Source: Hyaloscypha bicolor E (Eukaryota; Ascomycota; Leotiomycetes; Helotiales; Hyaloscyphaceae). From it: a stretch of DNA of 64,000 nucleotides. Positions 23,102-34,681 of the stretch are shown in pieces (the first letter of the stretch is position 1; the number at the start of each line of letters is the position of its first letter). Both the position numbers and the translations under genes were made by a program. Location of the stretch: the NCBI RefSeq assembly GCF_002865645.1, contig NW_020194619.1:62001-126000 (forward strand). The letters run 5' to 3'. The notes beneath the pieces are model-generated. The model did no database searches. It was not told the DNA's origin and saw only the letters and a list, made by a program, of their open reading frames with translations.

Positions 23102-24313
23102 ATGGCGGAAGTCTACCAAGCAAGCACGACTGCCCCAGTCAACATTGCAGTTGTCAAGTGAGGACCCCTCCCCCACACCTCACACAATATTAACAAGTCC
23201 AGATACTGGGGGAAACGAGATCCAAAACTCAATCTCCCAACCAATTCCTCCGTCTCAGTCACCCTCTCCCAAGTCGATTTACGAACACACACGACTGCCG
23301 CCTGCTCCTCCTCCTTCTCTGAAGATACTCTCCTTTTGAATTCCTCTCCCCAGGACGTGAGCGGTGCCCGCACTCAGGCATGTTTCCGCGAGCTTCGTTC
23401 TCTACGCGCTGCCCTCGAATCATCGAATCCGTCGCTCCCAAAACTCTCCTCCCTCCCCCTTCGAATTGTCTCTGAGAACAACTTCCCTACCGCTGCCGGA
23501 CTAGCCAGTTCTGCTGCCGGGTTTGCCGCTCTTGTACGAGCAATTGCAAATCTATACGAGCTCCCCTCCTCTCCAACCGACCTATCATGCATCGCTCGAC
23601 AAGGTAGCGGCAGTGCATGCCGGTCTCTATTCGGCGGCTACGTAGCATGGCAAATGGGGAGCAAGGTTGACGGCTCGGATAGTGTGGCTGTCGAACTAGC
23701 CCCCGCCTCACACTGGCCCACAATGCGTGCCCTCATCCTTGTGGTTTCCGCAGAAAAAAAAGGCGTAAGCAGTACATCAGGCATGCAAATCACAGTAGGG
23801 ACGTCGGAGCTTTTCCAAAGGAGAGCAGAGGTTGTCGTCCCGAAGCACATGGAGTTAATGACGAAGGCGATCCAGGAGCGGGATTTCGAGACGTTTGGGA
23901 AGGTTACGATGATGGAGAGTAATAGTTTCCATGCTACGTGCTTGGATACTTTCCCGCCGATTTTCTACCTGAATGATGTTAGTCGGGCGGCTATTAGGGT
24001 TGTTGAGGATATCAATCGAAAGGCGGGGAAGATCGTTGCGGCGTATACATTCGATGCTGGACCAAACGCTGTAATCTATTTTGAGGAGCAGAACTCAGGT
24101 TTGGTGGCTGGTCTGTTCAAAAGCGCCCTTGGAAGTCTGGATGGATGGCAAGGGCGAGATATTGAAGTCCAAGAGGCAACGGATGTAGATGCTCGAGCTG
24201 TGGAGGTGCTGAAGGGTGGAGTTAGCAGAGTCATCTTGACCTCTGTAGGTGAAGGTCCTATAAGGACTGAGGAGTCATTGATTGCCGCGAACGGTGAGTC
24301 ATTGAAGAAGTAA
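23102..24313 (+). CDS. MVD1: Diphosphomevalonate decarboxylase
   Basis: Exons 23102-23157 and 23203-24313; 388 aa, close to the yeast Erg19 length. It starts MAEVYQASTTAPVNIAVVKY, followed by WGKRDPKLNLPTNSSVSVTL, the substrate-binding head of the family. It then has the GHMP-type ATP loop NNFPTAAGLASSAAGFAAL, the GSGSACRSLFGGYVAW block and TFDAGPNAVIY near the end. The enzyme decarboxylates 5-diphosphomevalonate with ATP to isopentenyl diphosphate, the last step of the mevalonate route to sterols. The intron splits the lysine codon before YWGKRD, a common position in fungal orthologues. The symbol follows general use (ERG19 in yeast). Confidence 0.96.
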
Positions 24314-24592
24314 GAAAGGTTGCCCCTTGTTCATAGAAAGATATCCCAGTTGCATACTTTGCTCTTGATTTTGGCATGAGAGCTCCATTTCATAGTCAAA
24401 ACTTTCCGAGTTACTATGGAGTTACTGCCTATCTACATTGGTGATCCTGCCGTGCTTCTCAGATCTTCAGTAATCCCAAAACCGAGGCAAGTGCCTTCCC
24501 AAGGACAGTTAAATAGCGGCCCTGCATTTAGAAAATGCGAGAAATCCAATGCACAAACAGCAGGTTGAACCACCTGTGATGCGGACGTCACT

Positions 24593-26975
24593 TCACATAG
24601 AGGCTACAGCTGCAGCCGCTGCAAGAAACTTGTCCAGCTTATCCTCCAAGAGCTTCGACTTCGCACGCTCCTCGGCCAACGCTTTCTCCAAGACCGAAAT
24701 TGCGGCTCCAGAGCCTGGATTCCGAGTTCTCTGCAAGTTCAATCGTAATATGTCTCGTTCGTCCTTTAATTGCTTGTATCTGTCTCGCCACTCCTTCAGT
24801 TGGTCTCTTTGTTTGCCGACTTTCTCCTTGTTCTTCTCGATATCTTTGATCATTTCTGCTTGGTCCAGCCCGAGCACCGAGATTTGGTCGTCTTTCGCCT
24901 TTATATCCTTCTCCAAACCGCTTACTTTATCATGCAGCTTTTGGATCTTGCCAAAGAATCCCTCTCTAACTCTATCCGGTTCCTTGCGAGATTTGTCGAG
25001 TTCGCGCTTAACTACTTCGAGCTCAGCTTGTGTCTTCAAAATATCTGACTTGAGCTTCTCTTGTTGCTTGTGACTTGTTTGGCCAGCATATTCAAACTCT
25101 CTATCCTTAGCAGCAAGATCTCTGTCCTTCGCCGCAAGTTTCTGCTTGAGCAACTGCTTGTTTTTCTCCCTGTCATCATCTTTCTCTTTCAACAGCGCTA
25201 TGATTGCATTGACGACGACGGGGAGTTGGCCATCAGCAATTGTCTTAGGCAGTTTATTGTAGCTCGCTGTGAAGTCGGGGAAGAGTGATAAGGCTTCATC
25301 CGCAAAGGTTTGAACCATTTTGATTATTGATTCGATCCGAGCCGCAGATCGGTCCTGCCATTTAAATTAGAATATCCTTCAAGGGTATTATCCTGGCAAC
25401 GGAAAACTCACCTCCTGTTCGATTGATTTCTGCTCGGTCACCTTTTGTGCACGCTTTGCTTTTAGAAGAATCTCGGCGGTTGATTCGAGTCCTTTGGGGA
25501 TGTCGTTAGTGTTTGGCCCCCAGAACAAAGAATCATCTTTGCGCGGAGGAAGTTCTCGAGGTGGAAGATCCATAACGGTTGTCAAAAATTGGACTTCCTC
25601 CAAATCAAGATGGACCGGTGCAAACATATATCTGTCTCGCCTGGCGGCGTCTAGTTTCGCAAGAACCGTTACTTGTGGGTGTTCTGGATTTTGTGAAGGT
25701 GAAATCGCCAGCTCTGGATAACTAGCTAAGGACATCGCACACTTGACCCAGATTCCTTGAGCGTGTGAGCAATGTATCAACATGCCCAATCCTTCGGCTC
25801 GGTGCTTTCGGAACTTGAATAGAATATCGGCGCAGGTCTGGAACACTTCCACAACTTGCCTGGAACTTGGATCTTGTCCCTGCGTCTTTGCAGTTGATCC
25901 GTTACTATCTTTACCAACGGAAAATTGCTCAGGTATTTGAGGTGATAAGCTAGGCTCGCCCCTAGGTTTCTCGGCGCATTTTGTCCTTGGGACTCTCTCC
26001 GAGATGGCAAGAAGATGCTCAACTTCAAGCGTAGTGAGTCTTGCCTCTGTACATATGTCAGGAGATGCAAGAACTCTGCGGATCTTTATGACGGCCGATT
26101 CAACAGGCTCCATGGACTTCTTGTGGCGTTTGGGATAAAGCAGAGGTGGGCACTGACTGAACCAAGTCAGGATAGCCATTGATTCCTTTCGATTGAGATA
26201 TGTGCCCTGACTTGATGCTTGGTGTTTCTCCAATTTCTCGAACACAGCAACAATGGCGAAGAAGTAAAGCTGAGCCATATGCTCTACTTCGGACGGACCT
26301 AAATTGTCCAACTCTGCGAATTTACCGCCGAACATGACAACATGTGAGCTATAGTCCAAGCTTCTATCCATCTTGTAATCCAGGGAATGATAGTTGTCAT
26401 CGTCGTAGTACTGGTATAAAGCCATGAAGTGCAGTAGTACCATAATCGCAGATTTGGTTCCTCGCTGGTATTCCCTGTAGCGCAGAGACCGTTCGAGAAA
26501 ATTGTCAAGTACCGAGTTCTCTCGTCTTGGGAGAAACATTCCACCGCCCCGTATCTGTTCCCTTTCGGCGTTGAGCTTGATTTTGTTGAAATGATGTTCG
26601 TCGTCTCCAGGAGGGTTGGGAGGCAAAGGACTGCTTCGTAATAAACAGGTGAGCAAGGCCACTTCGGCTTCGGTCAAGCTGATGCCGACAGTCAGATCTT
26701 TTGCCCATTGGACCTTGGCACCCAGTATCTCGATTTGCTGGGAAATGTCTGGAGCAAGCTGTGAGAAGTCCAGGATGACATCGGGGTTGATCATCTATCA
26801 GGTAGTGCATTAACAATTGTTCATGAGAGGGGAAAGCGATGTGAATGTCCCAGAACTTGTGGAGCGTCGGGGCATGGTGGGGCATAGATGAGCGAAGGGG
26901 AATCACTACCTCAACATGGGACGGGTTGTCTACCAGCTCTTCCTTCGACATCTTGGGATGGGTGTCTTTGTGCAT
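24593..26975 (-). CDS. Unrecognised 736-aa protein with C-terminal coiled coil
   Basis: Exons 26975-26910, 26794-25412 and 25354-24593; all phases agree. The first exon encodes 22 residues and is the least certain. The central part (residues about 25-480) is helical with no motif I know; blocks include ISLTEAEVALLTCLLR, RYREYQRGTKSAIMVLLHF and EVEHMAQLYFFAIVAVFEKL. From about residue 500 onward there is a long charged coiled coil (KEKDDDREKNKQLLKQKLAA, QAELEVVKRELDKSRKE, DKVSGLEKDIKAKDDQISVL), and it ends in an alanine run (KFLAAAAAVASM). This suggests a structural or scaffolding protein. If the second intron were retained, the protein would end after SFPLPG without the coiled coil. No function is claimed. 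Confidence 0.75.
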
Positions 26976-27718
26976 GATCGCGGTGTGGAGATGTGGAGTT
27001 GGTTGTTGAAGACGAGGAGATCAGTTGCGCGCCAGTGCCAATAAATAAATTAGACGCGAAATATGGAGGTGAATTTTCCATTAATTCCATTGTCACAGCT
27101 CGAACTGTCATGGCAAGTTCTGAATCCACAATAGTACATGTTTATTAGAAGTGAATAGAAAAGAAAAGCCTAGAATATGCTCGAGCACACTAACGTCCTA
27201 AATCAAGTCGCTACACAGATTAATGAAGGAGATAACTTATTTCGTCATGCTAGTAAAGGGAATCAAAATTTCCATACAAACTTCCGTTCAGTCAGGAAAA
27301 TCTGCGCGGTGTCAAACACGCTTGTCACGAGCCCAGCAGTGCCTTAGTTGTTTTGACGAGTGGCACAATGTTTTTGTAGTACAGCTTTCTAAAGGGTTGG
27401 TTCGGGGATCAGGCTTTTTTGTTGAAGGGACGTTCATTTTGTGAGAGAAAACCTGAGGTTGTCAAAGTGAAGAGGCCCCCCTTTTCAATTTAGCGAGGCA
27501 CGTGACATAAATGGCACATCAAGTATCGAAACCATTGTAACAGAATTTCGTGTTCAGTGGCCTGCTCTTGCTCTCTGAAATTGGAATAAAACGTAACAAT
27601 GGCCCATCTGAAAGCAAAGGAATAATGTTTATTACGCCAGCCTGGTATCCGACATAACATTATAGAGCTTTTGTAAGTCAACCAATTTTTCTCCATTGCA
27701 ACGACTTCAAATGCTTGA
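26976..27718. other. Intergenic, no gene seen
   Basis: Promoter side of the coiled-coil gene plus DNA beyond the end of the argininosuccinate lyase relic. Short open frames only. Confidence 0.5.
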
Positions 27719-29470
27719 CCTAAGCCAAAGCTGAAACCTTCGCGGTTCCACCAGAAGCTGAATGCATCTCGACGCTATGTTCATAATCAAAACATGCAAA
27801 GTACGTCTTCTCCGAAGCGAGAGTCAATCTTTTTGAAGTCTGAATAAGTCATTCGCTCATGTGGGTGCCTGTCTTCTTCAAGTACGCGACGCACTTCAAT
27901 GAAAGGCGGTCCGTTCTTGACCAATATCGGTGGCCAACATGAACTAACTAATTCAAAGTGTTAGCATGGCAATTCCCGCAGTCATGTGCCAAGGATTGAA
28001 ACATACTCGAAGGAGGCTTTCATCTTCTCAGGTCTACCGCCAACGCGATAAGCACGCCGGTAGCAATTTGAACGCTATTTTGAGTGCTCTTAATCACGTC
28101 TAACATGGGTTCCACAAACTCTCCCAACTAGATGAGGTGTCAGTACATCGAAATGGAGGCTCAACAGGGGAGTTCGTGAGAAGAAAAATAAAAGGAAATG
28201 AAGGGCTAAATCACATCTTTATTGTAGGCTTTTCAAGCGGTCAGTTATTGCGTAATCGACGAGCGGCGTGGTAACTTACTAGTACGGATTCGCTAGATTG
28301 CCATTGAAAGGCCAGCCATTTGCCAAACACCCTACCACTCTTACCCCTGAGCAGTTCGAGGCAATCAGGATTCTTCTTCTGTGGCATTAACGAACTTTCC
28401 GTGGAGTAAGCACCCGCCAGTTTGACAAAGTTGAACTCTCCAGTCCAGTAGATAATAAGGTCCTCAGCCCCTCTGCGGTATAATTAGCTTAGGGAAAGGC
28501 ACCGCATGTCGAGGTAGCTGGGGTCGAAATTGGTGCTCACCTGCTAATATGGATCATGAGTATAGATGCCCACTGCATAGCCTGTATGACAAATCACGTG
28601 ATGAGACAGCTCCCAATGAGTTCCACAGCTGAATTATAGAGGTCAGATTAGCATGCCATCACTTAGAGGAGTAAATAAATAATGCACCACTTACCAGCCT
28701 ATTAAAGCCAAGCTCTTTCGTCATAGCTTCTCGATCCACACCAAAGCAGTTAGTGTGAGAAGGAAATGAAAAATACCCTCGTTCCTTGCTGGACATATTC
28801 TGATCGACCCGGACAATAACTTCTGGTAGCCTCTCCAGACCCTGAGCAAACACCATAGCGTAATAACACATTCAAAGTCTCCATTTGACAGGTTGGGTTC
28901 GCTAAAGATATGTGTATCCTGGCATGACCAGGAGATTTCCTGCTCTGCTCTGGCAGCCATGACCTTGAGGAAGTCCACTAGATAGCTCTCAACTCTCCTC
29001 AGCTCATCTCTCAGCCACAACCTCACGTCGGTAGCCACCTGCTCGTTCCTGCTTCGACTGGTCTGTAACTTTCCTCCAATATCCTTCCCAACAATTTCAC
29101 CCAGCCTCCGCTCGTTGGCAGTGTGAATGTCTCGTCCACGTCAGGAATCATCTTGGGTGTGCCAGCAACCAATCCTTTCTCAGCCTCTTTCAGGCCAGTC
29201 TCAACTGCAGAGAACTCGGCGGCCTTGAGGATTTCAACCTTGTGATATACGCGAGCCCAGCAATACTGACTAAAATATCTTGGGCATGGAATGCTCGGTC
29301 AAAGTAGATAGACTCGTTGTACGAGACTATGAGAGGGTCCAATCCACTTGTCAATTGATAACCATATGCAGAACTGAAAAGCAAGCGGTGACTCAAATCA
29401 GTGAAACGACCTCCACATAATTTGTCTCTCCAGGCTTGCTGCTGGGTGCTCTGATTTGTTCGGATGCCAT
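27719..29470 (-). pseudogene. Argininosuccinate lyase pseudogene (ARG4-like)
   Basis: Reading from 29470, family blocks appear in the right order but in changing frames: SKPGETN; a degenerate [92 protein letters not shown] then [44 protein letters not shown]; the lyase signature [11 protein letters not shown] (about 28364-28396); [28 protein letters not shown]; and CFDYEHSVEMHSASGGT. There are single-base deletions near 29415 and in the DEDIHTANE region, stops at 28914-28912 (TAG) and 28874-28872 (TGA), and more frameshifts beyond. An intact-looking 68-base intron (28540-28473) remains, so this is a decayed genomic duplicate, not a retrocopy. The active urea-cycle/arginine enzyme must be encoded elsewhere. 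Confidence 0.9.
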
Positions 29471-29821
29471 TGTAGGAGCAATTAGATACGACAGAGATGT
29501 CTGCAAAAAAAAGTATGTTTCAATGGGGAACCAAAAAGTTGCAAAGTCTTGTGAGGAGAGAGGGACAAATTCAAGCAGCAGCAGATAAACAAAATTTGGC
29601 TGCACGTTGAAATTTGAGACGCGGACGCGATTGCAGGGATCTCAGCACTGGCCGGCTCGGCTTTTAGCTCCAGCCTTGCGGGTGGGTCTGGCTAACGTGA
29701 CTTCAACAACACCTCAACGTCGACTGAACTCTGCGCTTCATCCAACCTCCCTTTCAATAGTCGTCCACCTCGGACTTTGGGACATTCTTGCCAAGAAAAT
29801 TGTCTTCTCTATCGTCCGACC
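29471..29821. other. Intergenic, VFA1 promoter side
   Basis: Between the start end of the lyase relic and VFA1. Open frames run through but without family signal. Confidence 0.5.
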
Positions 29822-30453
29822 ATGGCCTCCTTCCCCAACGTCTACACCCATCGCAAGGTCGCCGACACCGCTTCCAAAGCCTGCGAAATATGCTTCAAGC
29901 CAAGCACCAGCGTGCTGGTCACACCTGAAAACAAGGTACAACGTCGATACACCGAGCTTACCTGGCTGGGCGTTAACGCAGGGCCAGGACTTCTTTTATG
30001 TATGCCCGGCACACCTCAAAGAAAAAGGCTTCTGTAGCCCAATCATCGACGAGGCAGCTGTGGCCGCCAAGAAAAAGAAGGAGATGGATGCCGAGGTCGA
30101 ACGTGTCAGGAAGGAATTCGAGGAGAAGCAAAAGAAGAAGAAGGACAAGGAGAAGGAGAAAGGAAAGGATAAAGATAAAGACAAGAAGGACGATGACAAG
30201 AAAGAGAAGAAGCCCGAGGATAAGGTGACATATTACTGTGTGCAGTAGGCTCATTCATCAACTGATTCGCTTCTAGAAACCTGACGAAGTCACAACTCCA
30301 GCACTGGACGAAGAACCAAGAGTGTTTGCTCTTCAAAAGACCTTCTATCAACAGCGCGTTGACAAGAAACGGAACGCAGAGATCGCCAAACGAAATCGGG
30401 AGCGTCTACAAAACCCCAACCTATTCCCTCAAGTCCCCAAAGGATTCCCCTAA
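29822..30453 (+). CDS. VFA1: VPS4-associated protein 1
   Basis: Exons 29822-29935, 29988-30224 and 30277-30453; 175 aa. It starts MASFPNVYTHRKVADTASKA, followed by CEICFKPSTSVLVTPENK, then DFFYVCPAHLKEKGFCSPI: a small treble-clef-like zinc module with two CxxC/CxxH pairs. A lysine/glutamate/aspartate-rich helix follows (KKKKDKEKEKGKDKDKDKKD), and it ends FYQQRVDKKRNAEIAKRN, then PNLFPQVPKGFP. This is the Vfa1 architecture: an endosomal partner that binds the MIT domain of the Vps4 ATPase through its C-terminal segment and acts in ESCRT-dependent vacuolar sorting. Both introns fall at phase 0, and each join restores the conserved blocks. Confidence 0.92.
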
Positions 30454-32206
30454 CAAATACCTCCAGTATATCATGATAGTACTGATCAAAACGCGGATCC
30501 AAATCATCTACTCGGACCTGCCACGTGACCAAGCTCCTCCAAGTCTGGTCATGTTGACCTCTTCCTACAAGCCCCTCCAAGGATCGTTTCTTCCACGTCT
30601 TCGGCGATGCCGAATACCTGGGCCATTTGGTGCAGTCAGCGTCAACATGTACGGAATACGGTTCCTTCTTGGACCTAGACCCGGGCGTAACGCAACTGAT
30701 GCCCATTCGGTGCTAATTGCGCTAGACTGCAAAGATGGGTTTCTGAGACACGTCATAGTGTCCTGAGGCTAGAATCATACGTTCACGAGGCCTCCCGTTG
30801 CTTACTGCATGACTCCCTGGTGATCGACCCGTTCGAAATCGGCTTTCCGCCCACGCGTCTTGATTTAGACAAGGATGTATTGGCAACGGGCAGGCCTTTG
30901 ACTTCGTGCCCCGGATCATATCCTGGTAATGAAATAGTGATCATCGATCATCTTGTGCGGGAGTCCCAGGCTGAACGCTCTCCCATGCAAGCGGCCGACA
31001 TCGAACGTGGACGGCATCCCGCCCGTTTCGATCCCGCTCCCCACCTCACTTGCAGAGCGTCCACGGACTGAAAAGCTCTTTGTATCATCTCTTGAGCAGG
31101 CGAGAGCCTGTGTGCAACCTTTGCATTTCGACGTCGTTTTCCAGCCTTGCTCAATGGGGGATCCGAGCTGGTGTGCTAGTGCTTACCATATTCACGCTGG
31201 AAATCAGCCACTTCATCTTGACTCGAGGCCTTCATTTCCAGCCCCTCCTTAAGCTGCAAAACTCATCAGGATTACCCCACCTGTCAGCAACTCGCTTGAG
31301 ATTGTGATTCGGAAAGCCACGCCTCCAACGCCAATCGCCTGCAGAATCATCCTCGATAGCACGGACTCGGCAACGGGCAAGCCTTGAAGAACTTCGGAAT
31401 GCCACCCGCAATGATCCTGGCAAGGCTCTCCGTGGTCAACGATGTGGTGCGGCACAGCGTAGAGAGCTACGATTGCATCATCTGTGTGATAAGCATGAGG
31501 GACAGCCGAAACATCTACTGCTTTAAATGTCAGAGCAGACCTAAGGCTTCATTCGGTGAAGCTCGTTTTGCCGTTTACTCAGCTCAAAATTTCATAGGGC
31601 GGAAGTGCGAGCTCGTTCCAAATCAATCTCTGTCTGCCTGCATGATATCTAATCATAACATTCGGCCCACACTCCATATTCCGCCTTAGCCGACGACCGC
31701 ATTGTGCTTATGATCCGGTTACCGGTAGTTTGGTTCATCCGCCTTCTTCTCATGCGTGAGTTGGCTACGTTACAGTTTTGGCTGTTTTCATGCTCACCGC
31801 AGGGCATGGTTCGCCTGCTTCAACGTGATGAAGGCATTTAGCGTATTTGCTACCGAATGGAATTCCCTGAATTTAATCATCCTACAGTATTTTTGTATAG
31901 TCTTTTTGTCAATTGTGGTTTTCTACCATATGCATATCTGCGTTGGTCGTGCTCGTGCATAAGCGCGCCTTCATGGCAACCTCCTTTCGTTCACGATGGT
32001 TGCACAAGGTGTTCAGACCACTGTCTCTACTCGCTGCACCAGTGCAACTGCATCGGGAGAGCTCGGTGTTTCCGGTCGATGTGCTGACGAGATCTTGGGG
32101 GCCATCAAATCATCATCGCCGCCAGTGCCACAATTTCAATACAGGCCACCAATAGGGCCAGGCTCTCCGAAATGCTGCATAGTTCTTCCACACCGTCATT
32201 TCGATC
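30454..32206. other. Convergent 1.75-kb intergenic region
   Basis: Between the 3' ends of VFA1 and YVH1. Several short open frames (for example 30820-31071) but no recognisable protein and no splice arrangement that joins them. It is longer than the other convergent gaps in the window, so old decayed sequence is possible. Confidence 0.4.
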
Positions 32207-33879
32207 CTATAGGTTTCCCTTGCCTCGCATACCCGGCGGAAGCCTAATACCAAGAGCAGTGCCCTTTCGTCCCCCACTGGCAACGTTAACTCCATCTGGC
32301 CCCTGACCCTGGTTATTCTCCCCCCTTTTCACGATCTCGTCTACTCGGCCCCTTTGAAGACTGAACGCTGGACAAACCCATATTCCGCAACTGCACTTCA
32401 TGCCTTGCCATGCATAGCGTCCTATCTGGGCGTGGCATTTGAGATTTGGACACTCGAGACGGCTATCCAGGAGTCCTTGTTCGAGCGCTGGCCGCATCCA
32501 GGATAGGGGGTGGAGGAAATGGTGCGTACAAGCGGTGTGAAGTGGTGGCATGGGAAAAGAGTCGGTAAGTGAGGATATTGGTTCTGTCGTAGGCAACGAC
32601 TTGGTTTTGGGAAGGTTTGGAAGATGTTTCACAAAATAGGGGGTTGTTGCGAGACTTTGCCTGCGGACCCATGTTTGTTAGCTTTTCTGTTTACACAGAC
32701 CGAAGTCACTCCTTATGTTCCTTGTCTATAGCTTGGCCTGACTAGGATCGAGCTAGTAGTGCACATTGATTTGCGGGAGTTGAGAAGTGTGGGTGGGACA
32801 TACCGGCATTTACGACACCTTAACTCAACCTCCCGTCCCGATACTTCGGTCTCGTCTTGCAGTTCCTCATCCTCGAACCTGACCCTTTCTGGTGCCATCC
32901 CAGCTGCCAGGGCGAGATCGACTTCTCTTTGATATAGCCACCTCTGGTACTTGGGGTGACCATCGATATCACGTGGGCAGCCCATCTCTTTGTAGAGTTC
33001 GAGTTGTGCCATGAAGCCATTGTTAGGCTCAGCCATGGGCCGTGATTCCCGAACTAGTGCTAATGCTGAAGACACGGTGTGGTAAGGATATTGTCGGAGA
33101 AGGTAGGCAACTATAATTGTTACCGAGCGTGATTTGCCCATTGCGCTGGAAAGGGAGTCAGTTTTAAATGGATGATGAAAGTATATAAAAGATGTTGAAA
33201 ATGAGATGGAAGACCTGGGGGGAGATCGGGTAATATGTGGACTGCTGAAGTATTCTCATATACAAATGGGATCATGAACAAGCTTCAAAGTGGGAACAAT
33301 ATCTTGACTTGATCTTTCAAGGCATCGACGACATGAAAAGGAGGTTATCTCGCTTGTTTCTAAGCCAGAGAGCAGAAATAGACAAAAACAACAAGATATA
33401 ACAACTGAGGAACTCACCAGTGAACTAAAACACCTCCTTTCTTGCCATCCTTTCCGTTCTTTAGACCCTCTTCAATCCACTTTCCCGTGTTCTCAAACTC
33501 TCCTAACAGATTCTCATCCTCCACATCGTCAACCTCGATGTTCAGATGGTCGTATTTCTCCCAATCCTCAAAGTCTTTGAAGTCATACTTGAGGACCGAA
33601 ACGATGTGAGTAATACCGGTTTTCTCAAGAGTGCTCTTCCGGCGAAGAGTGAATATCCTGTTCAGATGGTCAACCAGAAAGCTAGAAAACCAGCAGGAGA
33701 ATGAGCATTGAGGGAAATAAATCATAGACTGAAAGCCGAACGGGAGAGGAAACGATAATCAAGTGTCGTTTATCAGATTATGAAGCCAAAAGCGACTTGG
33801 AAAATCCTGCTGTAAGGCGAGAAGGTACATACCCTCCAACATACAGATTCTCATCCCCCGGCACCCGCGACAACGACAT
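32207..33879 (-). CDS. YVH1: Yvh1 dual-specificity phosphatase
   Basis: Exons 33879-33833, 33657-33418, 33145-32804 and 32660-32207; 360 aa (yeast Yvh1 is 364). It starts MSLSRVPGDENLYVGG, then IFTLRRKSTLEKTGITHIVS. The catalytic P-loop, assembled across the second intron, is VHCAMGKSRSVT (HCxxGxxRS). An Asp-rich general-acid region (IEVDDVEDENLL) lies upstream. The C-terminal zinc-binding domain has CRKCR, then CTHHFLHPLSWM, LECPNLKCHAQIGRYAWQGM and KCSCGIWVCPAF. Yvh1 releases Mrt4 from pre-60S ribosomes through this zinc domain; phosphatase activity is dispensable in yeast. The introns are long for this window (175, 272 and 143 bases). Confidence 0.93.
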
Positions 33880-34491
33880 GTTTGACGGAGCCGGTCTGTA
33901 ATCCAGGTTTGCGGCGGCAGACTTCTGTAGATCTTGAATCAAGTGTCGATAGCTGTCTTTTGTCTTTGCTGGATTCGATAGTTTCAAGACAACGCCGTCA
34001 GCTCCTCGGATACGCTGACGGTCGAATGTAAACAATGGGATAGGGGCAATATAGGGGTAAAGAGTCAGGTGATCGGAATATGTCTTGGGCAGTTGAGTGA
34101 TTAAGGTGCAACTTTCTTGTAAAATTTCCCAATTCCATGTCTACAAGTTCAGGTTACGAGATAGTTCTGCCTCAGGCACTGATGTTAGCTTCTCCGGCCA
34201 TCGAACCCCCTAAATGGACTCCACCATCCTCGGTACCGAGCATCAGTATTTGCATTTTTGCATTTTATTACTGCACGCACTCTGCATCTCTCTAAGCTTT
34301 AGTCACCGGCCCTGAAACCCGGATTTGCATTTGCCGCCTCGCCAACTGCCGTAACGGCTTCAAGTGTGTCTGCCTTTAGTCTCATCACGGAATCCACCTC
34401 CCCTTCTTGTGCTTCCCGACCTCGCCCTGGCCCCCGAGCCTGCCGGAGCCGCCAAACCGCCCGTCCGGAGTCGCAGCCTCGGTCAAATAAG

Positions 34492-34681
34492 ATGGGAAAT
34501 TTCCGAGTCGACCGCGGCGACGCGCCTCTTTCTATGGTACGTTGCGCTACAGCTCATGATTTGTTAAGAGTCTGATATTGGGTGGACCTTCTCGTGCTTG
34601 GAAAAGATACACCGACAGTACTTCACAGCTTTGTACCTGTTCCCCCGACCGTCGGCTCCCCTCTCACCCTGGTTTCAATAG
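34492..34681 (+). CDS. Possible 35-aa two-exon peptide
   Basis: ATG at 34492, with exons 34492-34536 and 34619-34681 joined by a gtacgt...gacag intron of 82 bases. The predicted peptide starts MGNFRVDRGDAPLSM and continues YFTALYLFPRPS. The splice sites are good and the phase is 0, but the length and lack of a family make this speculative; it could be the first exon of something decayed, or chance. Confidence 0.2.

Noticed and set aside
24549..25288. Plus-strand hydrophobic frames over the coiled-coil region
   Set aside because: Antisense of Lys/Glu-rich coiled-coil codons gives Leu/Phe/Ser-rich frames; an artefact.
29973..30254. Minus-strand Leu-rich membrane-like frame in VFA1
   Set aside because: Antisense of the lysine-rich stretch of VFA1.
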